Below are positions 12,701-22,714 of a stretch of DNA of 64,000 bases, one piece after another; position 1 is the first letter of the stretch, and the number at the start of each line of letters is the position of its first letter. The position numbers and the translations under genes are program-made. The notes under the pieces are model-generated. The model saw only the letters and a program-made list of their open reading frames with translations. It was not told where the DNA came from and ran no database searches. The DNA comes from Alviniconcha marisindica. Taxonomy: Eukaryota; Mollusca; Gastropoda; Provannidae. The stretch spans positions 47,501-111,500 of the forward strand of contig JABMCL010000796.1 of NCBI GenBank assembly GCA_018857735.1. Reading direction: 5' to 3'.

Positions 12701-13808
12701 CAATTCGACAGCTCTGGCAGACTGAAAGAGACTAGAAGAATCAACACACAAGGGAGTTACCTAGCGCTCGAAAGACGTCATATAAGCACAACAACAAAGA
12801 CCCGTGTCGGAGTCTTGAAAGAGAAAGATATTTCTTAACCCCAAATTGGGTTTCCATGTTGTGCTGACGGTAATCTATTCCGTCTTAGACAAATCTTCCT
12901 CGAGAGTAAGCAAAACCCTTCAGTGGGGTCGAGGATGCGTGTAACTTCTGTAAGCTGATGGAGCGTCGGATCCAAGCCGCGTGCTGCTACGAGAGCGGGT
13001 TCGACTCCCTGACGCGGTCCAAGCCGGTCAATTTTTTTTTTTTTTAGTGCGGACAGACACTCACGCGGTGTCCGCACAGCGCCAGTATGCAATCGCATGC
13101 ATTAACATCTCAGCGCACTTTTTTTTTTAAACGAGCATTCGCGGCCACAACGCTGGACACACGATACTACAACACGCGTGCACTTGTCACATGCCAGCCA
13201 TTGAAGACGGAATGTGGCTGCCCAAGTGGCAGGGTAATTCAAAACAGTTGCATACGCAATTAATCTCCCAAAGAACGATGTACTACCTCCTTGAAAAGAG
13301 CGCAGAAAAAGCGGCAAAAATCTTTCACTGTAAGTACATGTTAGTGGCGACGTCGGGTCAGTCACGAGACAGTACATCTGCAGCAATTGAAGCGCGAATA
13401 CATTCATCTCTCTCGCTTGGTAACATCATGACATCTAACACACACACACCAAAAACAGTGTGAGCGAGCTATAACGTTCCGGTAATACACAGAATACTTT
13501 ATTCACCCCATTACGGGAGTCGTAATATCGACGCATGACAACAGATGCCTTACATTGTTCATTGTCATTTCCAGGTGTTTCCGGAACTGACGTCGGCCCT
13601 GATGGACACGCGGAACTCTGGGTGGCATATGGACAATCACTACGTCATCCGATTTCCACTGAACGGGTTCTGCAAGCTCAACTCCATCCAGGTGATACAG
13701 AGGCTGCTGAACAACAGCTTCAACGTGGTGGCGTCGTCCGGGGGAGGCGTGGAGGGGCAGCAGTTCAGCGAGTACGTGTTCGCCAAAAACTGCAAGCCCA
13801 TCAGGTGA
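11065..13808 (+). CDS. KCTD1/15-like: KCTD1/KCTD15-type BTB (T1) domain protein, last four coding exons (5'-partial)
   Basis: The four exons are 11065-11253, 12090-12165, 12404-12553 and 13575-13808. All have AG/GT borders and compatible phases (entry 2; then 2, 0, 0), giving 215 aa and a TGA stop. Exon 1 encodes the second half of the BTB/T1 fold ([20 protein letters not shown], then [11 protein letters not shown]). Exon 2 gives [12 protein letters not shown]. Exon 3 holds [19 protein letters not shown]. Exon 4 has [19 protein letters not shown] and [16 protein letters not shown]. These match vertebrate KCTD1/KCTD15 along their length. Known members are nuclear co-repressors of AP-2 in neural crest and related tissue; that role here is inference. 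The start of the BTB domain (normally with an HIDVGG motif) is missing and must lie in an unrecognised exon in 1-11 kb or upstream. The protein ends in KNCKPIR and lacks the vertebrate C-terminal IKQEPLD. Its last sense codon AGG followed by TGA could also be read as an AG|GT donor, so an extra exon is possible. Confidence 0.93.
11364..11407. repeat. (CT)n microsatellite in KCTD intron
   Basis: Pure CT repeat 110 bp after exon 11065-11253. It could act as a polypyrimidine tract but has no AG-exon after it. Confidence 0.96.
11510..11588 (-). repeat. SINE tail fragment with G-run
   Basis: TAAGTAAACATGTTGCTTTA then CGTCCACAG and TTATTAGGGACGG are the reverse of the shared SINE tail. The run of G sits where the C-run sits in SINE-A. 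Confidence 0.7.
11589..11818 (-). repeat. SINE-A copy, head-truncated
   Basis: On the minus strand it matches SINE-A from the TGTGGACACTGTC body to the tail. The tRNA-like head is missing. It lies in the KCTD intron after exon 11065-11253. Confidence 0.8.
11899..11996 (-). repeat. SINE-B copy
   Basis: On plus it shows GTGTTGCTTTACGTCCACC, GGACGGGGAGCCCAGG and CTCGACTTTCACACAGCTCC, the reverse of the 1020 copy. Confidence 0.8.
12621..12698. repeat. (GT)n microsatellite in KCTD intron
   Basis: Pure GT repeat 68 bp after the exon 3 donor. Confidence 0.96.
12930..13035 (+). repeat. Candidate tRNA-derived SINE head
   Basis: GCGGGTTCGACTCCCTGACG contains a perfect B-box-like GGTTCGACTCC and is followed by a T-run that could end Pol III transcription. 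The A box is not clear. It is not a tRNA gene by eye (no acceptor stem pairing seen). It lies in the KCTD intron 12554-13574. Confidence 0.4.
13575..13808 (+). CDS. KCTD terminal exon
   Basis: This phase 0 exon encodes the conserved C-terminal domain ([20 protein letters not shown] through SEYVF) and ends at TGA 13806-13808. The GGGV and SSQFSEYV-type signatures are specific to the KCTD1/15 subfamily. Confidence 0.92.
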   Translation: MFPELTSALMDTRNSGWHMDNHYVIRFPLNGFCKLNSIQVIQRLLNNSFNVVASSGGGVEGQQFSEYVFAKNCKPIR

Positions 13809-14597
13809 CGCGTGTCGCATTCTCATTGGCTACTGAACTGAGGCGACGCCCGCGTGGAGTGTAGTGATCGGTCGTTTTGCGTGTTGGCTGGGACGGATAT
13901 CGGCAGGAGAGCAGTCACTGACTGACGACCGGTCGTTGCGGTGGTCGTCTACATCTAGCCGGTCGGCGCCGGCCTTGTGACGAGTGGCTGCTGAACGGAC
14001 ACGATTATGAAATGACGAGTGGGCTTGGAACCATTTTCATTTTGTGTGAGCATTTGGACACATTTTTGTTGACGCAGATGGCTACTACTTGTTTACCAGT
14101 CATTGAATCTGGTCACTTTTGAACTGATGGACACCGGATGACTATATTTATTTCCCCTCCCCCCCCCCCCCCCCCCAAACGGATGATTCACACGGCCTAT
14201 CATACCCACTGCTTATCCGAGACTAAAACAGTACGCATGATATATACAGATGACTTGTCAGTCATTAAAAGGCGAAATCTTATTATTGGTTGCTGAACAA
14301 TCAAATACGTGCGGAGTGTTTATATTAATAACTAATGACCTGCTACGTGTTGGTAGTTTTGAATTGTCGTGCAGTGCATGTATGTTGATTTTGTTGTTGT
14401 TGTTAACTGAAGGCATCTACTGAAACACATTCATCTCTCTCAAAGTAGAAAGTAAAATTATGCAGTGGTCCTAATAACGAGCCTATCACAAACTTAGATT
14501 TCTCAAGGGTTATACCTAGTTAGGGGAGAGTAAGGCTATAGCCCAACCACCGAGTAGCTTAGATGGCATGTTAGTGGCAGCTCGGGAGTCAATGTCG

Positions 14598-14645
14598 CCG
14601 GATCTGGTCGGCCACCTCGACTTTCACATAGCTTCTGAGTTCTGA
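14598..14645 (-). repeat. SINE-B 5' fragment
   Basis: CCACCTCGACTTTCACATAG and CTTCTGAGTTCTGAA match the reverse of the SINE-B 5' part. Confidence 0.6.
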
Positions 14646-15099
14646 AATTCACACTCGTGTGACGATGTCGTTTGAGTTCAAATACCCCATTCACCTCAGT
14701 TATCACTGGATAAAATGACCGGAACAGCATAGATGCGTGGTGGTAATTTCAGAGTAGCTGATCACTTTGATAGCAACTACACCTGTTCGTTGGTTGTTGT
14801 CTTCACAATGACGTCCAAGTTCCGACTGTGTGTATACAGACTGAAACGAGTGGGTAGTTCTCGGATTTTAACGTCTCGTCAGTCGCACATGTTCACCTCA
14901 GGATGTGGTAATAATTTATTGCATGTTGTCGAGGCTCAGTTATCTTCTTTTTAAGGGGGGGGGGGGGGGGGGGGGGGGGGGATTTTCGTCATGCATGTGG
15001 TGGGAATGACGGCGATTAAGCATTTTGTTATCGATACATTTTGTGGAACCGATGTGTGTGATGATAACGATGCTGTGCGGCTGACGATTATCACGAGCG

Positions 15100-15600
15100 T
15101 ATCCGTTGAAATCAACCTGTGTGGCTGACGGACATCACGTCACGCTGCATACGCCTCTGTCGTGGACTGACACGTGTATCAAGTGCAAATCGACGACACT
15201 ATGGGCCTGGCAGTACTCCGTGCATGTTAGCCAAACTCAAGACGTGCGAACAGAGCGTGCATTGTGATGTCATGTCGCTGAACTGACATCATGAACAAGT
15301 GCACACGGACGTCACGTCAGTGATCACACGCATGCATAGTAATGCCACCTCGTTCAACTGACGGACGTCGCATCTCGTGCACGCGCCTAGCCATGTCATG
15401 TTGACATTGGACGGACGTCACACCACACAATATCATGTGGTCAAACTCACAGGTGTCGCGAGTTCGCACAGCGATGCCACGTCGTTGAACGGACGGATGT
15501 CACATCACGCGCATGCGCGATGTTGTTAACTGACGGACATCGGCGCATGTGTAGCAAGACCATGTTGTCGACTTGACGGACGCTTGCTTGCAATAGTGAT
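15100..15600 (+). repeat. Degenerate tandem array rich in ACGTCA/TGACGG
   Basis: Diverged units contain TGACGGACGTCACATC-like cores, GCATGCGC and GTTGAACTGACGG at irregular spacing. Confidence 0.65.
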
Positions 15601-15984
15601 ACTATGAATGATGACGGACGCACCACATGAGCAGGCAGTTATCCACGTTACTTTGTTAGCTGGTGGATACGAATATAACATACTACGACAATAACGCGAC
15701 ACAGAAAAGATAAAAAACAACAAACAACCGCGTCTGAAATGGAGCAACGCAAAACAAGGTGCGATTTTTGTGCCCAAAATTGGTGTTTTGCATTAAACAG
15801 TAACAATTATTAAATAAAAATAAAATTTAAAAAAGCATCAAGCGTTTTGATCTTCTTTTTTTTCCTTTCAGAACGCTGGTAGGTCAACTTTGTTTCAGAC
15901 CTGCGTTTTTTCTCTCCAGGCATAGGCTGATGGAATCCAGTATGTTAAGAAATGAAATCTGTCTAGCAAGGCGCGACTACCATC

Positions 15985-16120
15985 CATGAAGACGGTGCAG
16001 CCTATACGGTCTCAACCTCCAGCTTGACAATGGAGGTGGAAGCAGTCACCCATGCCCTCCGCAGCGTTAGACGATTATCCTTGAAAAGACGAGAGAGGGC
16101 CATCGTCAAACACTAGACCG
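15985..16120 (+). mobile_element. LINE RNase H fragment
   Basis: The frame reads EDGAAYTVSTSSLTMEVEAV followed by THALRSVRRLSL, an RNase H-like block found in retrotransposon ORF2. It is short, stops at TAG, and has no recognisable RT part next to it. Confidence 0.6.
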
Positions 16121-17208
16121 GTTTCAAAGGCAACGTTGGGGAAATTTCCGAGATGGGGTGGAGCGCATTTCCAAGCGCATATATACCATATTGAACTGAA
16201 CACGTATGCCACGTCTTGTGCGTTTGGCACTGTCAACCCCTGCTTGGAGCGGCCAATGGACCGTAGTTATTTAATTAGCAGTTGGATTTTAGCATCATGT
16301 CAACCGCACAGGACGAAATTAGGTAGAACTTTGTGTTGATCATAAAAAACACTGATTAACGTTGCCCAACAGAACAGTAACTTGAATTTTGATGTAAAAC
16401 GATCGCGGCAATAAAATATTTACGATACAAAAATAACAATGCAAATGACATTTTTGAACTGTTGAATAACGTTATCCTAATTTATACTCAGGATGGCCAA
16501 CCTTCCGAAAACGGACCACTGTATATATGAAAACGGTCGAGGAACATTACATTTTGTATCGTTTCCGGCCATCTCGCTAATTAGATAAATACATGGCTAC
16601 TTCGAATGCATTCACATGTGCATCTGCCACCTAAACTGCATCAAAAAGTTTCAGGAACCTTTTACACATCAATCCATCGCTTTGAATCGAAATTCAAAAG
16701 CGCCCTCTCTGAAAGCGGGACACAGCGCGAGAGACCGCCTGTTATACACACGTACAACACCGTCGTCTGCAGCACAAACGTGGTTCATCTCTACCTAGCT
16801 GTAGGTTACACTTAGCCAATCATGGGTGTATTAAATGCAGCAAGTCATAACTTGATGTTTTACGCCCAGTCAACCATTACGGTTGTGTCAGGGCGATTGT
16901 GTTAAATGCGGTATGTGTGCGAGTTGATTTCAGTGAAATAAACATGGTTCAAAAGCAGTCTTATGCGATCTGAATTTGCAAATGAAAGAGCCCTATCACC
17001 TACTGTTCTGGAGTTGGTTTTTTTAAAGCTTACAAACCACATGCATGGACTTACACATGAATCATTTGTCTTCATAAACATTAGGCATTGTCTGTAAACG
17101 GCAGCCTCTTTAATAAATTAACAGTGCTGTTTCCATTTCGCACAAAAATAAAACAAAGAACGCCACACATTGCAAGTGAAATCGGCATTTTATATTTTCT
17201 GTTCTTAA
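16121..17208. other. Intergenic space between the convergent KCTD and LSM14 genes
   Basis: It contains a SINE-C copy and AT-rich sequence; nothing else supported. Confidence 0.5.
16848..16900 (+). repeat. SINE-C copy
   Basis: GATGTTTTACGCCCAGTCAA then CCATTACGGTTGTGTCAGGG. Confidence 0.7.
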
Positions 17209-17214
17209 TTTATT
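17209..17214 (-). terminator. Candidate poly(A) signal of LSM14
   Basis: AATAAA is on the minus strand. A TTTAAT (ATTAAA on minus) near 17540 is an alternative. Confidence 0.35.
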
Positions 17215-20200
17215 GTAAACATTCAATGCAACAATTTTCAGACAAACATGCATCAGTACTTGAATACATCAACATGTACTATACATGAATATTGCTAGTA
17301 TCAATCTGATAATAGGAACCACAAAATGCCAAGCAGTCCTCAAGACAGACTGACGGAACTACAAGCCAACTGTGATTGCACATTTCAGCACTTTGTCCTG
17401 CATGAAGTCTGGCCGAATGTGAATGAAATACGCTAGATGAAAGATGACATTCTTCTGTCTGCAAAACGTGGAAGTTTACCAGTTAGAAAACGGTGTGAAA
17501 ACAAGGAACGCACTGGATTGTTGAACTTCACAACAGCTTTTTAATATATATATAAACAATGTTAACTAAAGGAAAACAACAACAACCCACTTTTGTACAC
17601 AGAACAGATACTAAATGGCAACATCTATACCACAAATGGTTGAAACTGCCATCTCAAGAGGAAAAAAAATAATAATCCCAAAATGATGCCAGATTAGGAT
17701 TAGAGAACCAACTGCACTTACTGGGACAATTGTTTTAAAAGAGTAACTGTGTCAAGTTACCTTTCTCTGCCACTCAGATTTTTGAAGAGGACACCTGTTA
17801 TTCACTAAATGAGTAAATATTGTACCGTCTCTAAAGCTTTTTACTTACATCTGTAGACTACAGCTGTGATCTTTTTCCTCATATTCTCACATTAACTGAA
17901 AAATACTGCGTAAAAATATTGCTCTTTTTTGGCATCAAACCAATTCTGGTGCACTGTACATGTCCACAACCTTGAGACAGTCCCTTCAAACACACCTTGC
18001 CTGGCTGTACATAGAACGTAATGTAGACCACCGTTTGGTGAACAAACAGGCATGGTAATAATACTGAAAAAAGATAATGCAAGTTTTCAATCTGCCGTTA
18101 TTTTACATTACTAATGCACTGTGAATGGTCAAGCGGTTTCGTAATTATATTCTGGACACTTTCTTGAAATGCTGGGGGAAGAGGGGTAGGGGGAGGGGTT
18201 GGACAGCGATAAAGTACTGAAGCAAAATTACAGTTTGGTACCTGATCCAATCCAAAACACTGATATCGGGATTATTTACACTGTCATTAATATGGACGAC
18301 TACCCAGATGCCAAGGTTTCTAGAATAAGCTACTGCTTTATAGAAATGGACCAAGACTTCCCAGAGCAACCCAGTTTGATTTCCCCCCCTTGGTACAGTG
18401 AAGAACAAAAGCGAGTAAAACTCCAAGTCTTTGGCCATCTTGTCTCAAACCCATATGTGGGGAAGGAAGTCAGGGCTCCCTAAAACATCCCAGGACCTCA
18501 AATTCACCCTTCAGACTTTAAATCTGCGCCTAAAAATTATGCCTTAAAATCTGTAGTATGGAGTGAAAATTCCCCTTAGAAATCTGTCTAGTGGGTGATG
18601 GTAACCACTGAGACAAACAATGCAACACATTTTCAAAGCTGCAAGCAGCAAGCACACGTAGTGTCAAATGTGTTATGAACTGGTGTCTAAAATAGGTTCA
18701 TTGGCTGTTTGTTGCCTTTCATTTTATCGAGTCACACAAGCTGCAAGTGAATGTGAACACTGCATGCGCATTTACTGCAACTGGACTGAAGGTATGGCTA
18801 ACTGGTTCACTAAATTGAAAACAAAAGCACCCTGAAGATTAGGGCCAATGCGTTTATGCAACCAGGGAACCCAAATTCAGTAGACCTACAGCAAAAGGTA
18901 ACTCGTAGTTCACAGCATTTCAGTTCATGGCGAAGTGACTTTGACCTGGCTATTACACGACAAGGGCAGCTAAACAATTCAGTGCAGTGTTCACACAGAA
19001 GTGATCTGCCGTTATGCTTGAACAACTAAGCTTGTGAAAAACATCTGAATTAGGTTCAGTGAACTTTCAGCATTTACTGCCGACGAGGTCACGAGGTGAA
19101 AAAGGAAATGACCACTGAGATGCTGTACCGCCAAAGCAGCACCAAAAAATTGCCGAGGTGGAAGTTCAGATTTCTGTAACAGCACTTTACTCCCAGCTTG
19201 GAGCAGCCTTTGTTCCCCTGTACAATCTCCCAGATTCCAAATTCGATAGTCTCATTCGTGTCAAAGTACTCAAACAAAAATTGTGAGCTGTGAAACATTT
19301 TGCAATGCTTCACATCTTGACTGCAGATCCCCCCCCCCCACCCCCAAGAAGCAAAAGGAAGGATACCCTTTAGAATGTTTGGAAGAGGGTGAAAATACCT
19401 TTTTAAATTGCAAGACCACCCCTAGAATGTGAAAAATGGGGGGGGCCCTGAAAGTGCACCTGTTTGGGCAAGGTCAAGAACATGGTTCATTTGATTTACA
19501 CAGAGTGCAACGGTGGAAACAGGTGCATCATATTAAAGGGACCTACCCTGTTCACTGTCATTCCCGTTGTAGCTGAGAACCATATGAAAGACTGAACAGT
19601 TCTAATCACACAACATTGCTGACTACTTTACAGACCTGTTGACCAGTACTGCAAGACACATTTTGTGGTTCCTGTGCTCAGCAGCACACACCTTGGAAGT
19701 ATCAACCACACATCAACTTCTTTGCTTGCCACATGCAAAAAGGTCTTGTTCAGCATGAAGTCCATCTGCCATGGGCAAGTCAGTAGGAAAGCTGAACGCA
19801 CCAAAAGGCAAGTCAACAAATACCATAACAGGTTTGAGACTTGCAGACAGACATACTACTCGCACTAGGGGGAGATTAAAAAGAAGAAGAAAAGAGACAG
19901 GAAGACCATAAATAACGCACAACATGCTTGATCCTTTGTCAGATGGGCGTATTCAACTTAACAGTTTAAAAAAAATAAAGCATCTGTCAAGCCAGGCATC
20001 ACTGAGACAGCCCTTTGTGACGAAAAGCTCAAACTGATGGAGAGAAGGGGAAGGGGGAGAACGGAAAAGAACCCTGCAATATAACCTTTGTTTGTTCCCT
20101 TTCCTCTCCCCTTTTACTGCCACACACAGATAGATGATCACACTAATTTCAAAAAACGGAAAGAAATCATCTCCTTGGAAGCTTTACCAACTGTTGGGAG

Positions 20201-22681
20201 ATTTCCTGCCAATTAACGAATTCCCCCTCTCAGGACCTGCCCTATCCAGAGCTAAGCAAAGCACAATGTACAGTACATATAACACAACCTCATTTTAACA
20301 TCAGCATCAAGTACAAACGTAACACCCAGGGTTTTTTTTCCACATCATCAAATAACTGTTGCAGTACAGTCGCCATGTCCCAGTATGTTTTTGCTCATCC
20401 AATCCACAGCCATATTCATCCCAAGTCTAGATAATCCCTAGCCTTCCTCACCCCAACTTTTCCCCCATCTCTCCTGCACCACAAAATGTACCCACTGCAG
20501 CCCACATTCCCGTCCCTCTCATCTTAATTTACACAGAAAACACAACAAAATCTGAAGCTGCTCTCTATTAGAGGTCTGCTTCTAATCACATCAAAACAGC
20601 AGTTGTATTTATAACAGAGCTGCCAACCCTTCACAGGACTGGGTGTAACAAAATATCTATTCAGAGCGTAGCATTTGGATTCTCAGTGTAGTGCACATCA
20701 CAAGGCTTTTCACAACTGATAAATGCAAACTCTTTTGCGGAATGTATCAAACACACACACACACAAAAAAGCTAAATTTGCCTTGGAGTTTTGAAAAACT
20801 GTTCAGTCAAGTAGTACAGGAATATCTATCATGGAGTTACATTTGCAGTATGACACACTTGACAACTCGGCTCCCCAACAGTCATTTTCCATGTCTGGAC
20901 ACAAATGAGAAACAAACTGGACCCCCCCTTAAAAAAAAAACTCTTCCAACAACACACCATACAAACTGTACTTGGTTTAAGTCAAACAGAAGTTGCCTCT
21001 CTTCTTTAACTATGGTTTCAGTCTGAATAAAAAAAGGTTATCCTAGCTTACAACAAAAAGCTACATGCACATTTTTCTTAAGATTTTCTTTTCATTGAGT
21101 TTTCAGCAGCAGAAGATCCAAATGTGTCAAAGCTATTTCAGCAGACAGCATGTCACTCATAACAGGGTCTGCGTATTGCGAGCTCTAGAAAAAGATGTGA
21201 ATGTATGGGGGAAAAAAAAAAATGCCTATGTTCACTCAGAATGCACGGCATTATGTACAAAGATTGTACAAACCAGTGTGGGGAAGGGAGTTGTTGATAA
21301 ACCAGTGTGTACAACCCCATCAGCAGCAGCTATGTCCAACCGTCAGGCACTCAACCAGCAATACTATTTCAGATAGCAAGTGGCTTTTTTTTAAGTAGTT
21401 GTTATTCAAATGCCCAGCACCGGGATGGTCTGGCTAAATGACTTCAGGACGAGCATTACAGTCCACTCTGGCATAATGAACTACAACCAAAGCATAAGGG
21501 TTGGCAGCTCTGTGAGTACTATAATAAATGATCACTTGCCAAACAATAAATTGCAGTGGGAGAAAAAAAAGAGAATATTAAGTTCATTTTGTTTGTCCAC
21601 ATTACGGTGTAAAAAGTGAGTACTTTTGTAGCAGAGCATGTCTACTACATTAAATGACCACTGAATCTGCAAACTGTTGTCATAAGAAAAGGGACCCCCC
21701 CCCCCCCCCAAACACAACACTAGAAATAAAAGCAAGACTTGCAAATTCATTTTGTTCATTCCATATCAAGGTAGGAATTGAGTACTTTTGTGCCAGAGCA
21801 GTTTTCAAACTGCCACAACTTGGGAAACCGCTTTCAACATTGTTCACGTTTGTTCCCAAGTGATGGCCAGACCTCAAAATTGCTGGTATCTGTGGTCTCC
21901 TCCACCCCCCAGCCTCTGTTCAATGATGCTCTGGAAGAAAAAAATAATCCCCCAAACAACTCTTTCACGACATGCAACAAAAAGCAAAATGTACACCGAC
22001 TCCAAATGTAGGTACTGTGGGTGGATGGCAAAACATTTTGAACTGCGAGTGCATGCAGTGGATGAAGAGGAAATGGAGAATACAGCAACATCCTCTCGCT
22101 TCCACCCCCCACCCCTCCCAAAGTTCTATGACCAGACACCAATTGGTAAAGGGTGAATGATGTGCATAGATTTGTCACTCTTACTAAACCTTATTCAGGT
22201 GACAAATTCAACACAGTTCTCACCGGCATGGTAGCTCAGTGTCCCTCTCTCTCTAGCTGCTTGCCATGACAAGGGAGACAACATCCAGCCTGCCTGCACA
22301 AGGGACACAAATCATGGCACACCACAACATGGCGTGACGAGGGATTTTGTTTGCAGGGTAGCGCAGTACCTCATTCCTCGGCTCTAAACCGAGCCACTGT
22401 CCAAAAATAACTACAGCACAAACGTGAAGAACGCACTGTGAGCAGTGAACACAAGCCAAAGTTTTCTGCCACCTGTTTGTGTCTGGGGTGGGAAAAGCTG
22501 CCTTTCTTTGCACCGTGTCCACAACTGGTTGGCTGACTGGCAGTTGGGGTTGTGGGAGGGCACAGCTGGACACCATGCCACGTCCACTCCCAATGAGGCG
22601 CTGATCGGTCGCCTTGGCTTCCATCACTGAACTGTCGCACACATTTGGACTCGGGCCTCAACTGTCAACAATCTTTTGTGC
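17209..22681 (-). other. LSM14: Candidate long LSM14 3' UTR
   Basis: Reading from the stop codon on this strand, the first AATAAA I see is at 17214-17209. The 5.4 kb is AT-rich, has only short homopolymers and no recognisable SINE or LINE, and its ORFs look random. This quiet composition fits a long 3' UTR, but an unrecognised non-coding gene cannot be excluded. Confidence 0.4.
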
Positions 22682-22714
22682 CTAGGATGGTGCCACTGCA
22701 TTCTGGTTTTGATT
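22682..22714 (-). CDS. LSM14: LSM14 exon 9, terminal coding exon
   Basis: It is a ten-codon end ([10 protein letters not shown]) plus TAG after a TTATTTGCAG acceptor. The size is small, but phase and acceptor fit. Confidence 0.85.
   Translation of the reverse strand, partial: NQNQNAVAPS

Larger units (their letters stand above)
13809..15830 (+). other. Probable 3' UTR and downstream of the KCTD gene
   Basis: No coding potential is seen. The first AATAAA noticed on this strand after the stop is at 15813-15818, inside an A-rich run, so the transcript could end near 15830. The stretch contains a C-run (14158-14176), a SINE tail (14598-14645), a G-run (14956-14981) and the degenerate CRE-like array. 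The transcript end is inferred, not shown. Confidence 0.35.

Noticed and set aside
12930..13035. A true tRNA gene
   Set aside because: B box and T-run are present, but no acceptor stem or anticodon arm could be folded by eye; called a SINE-like head instead.
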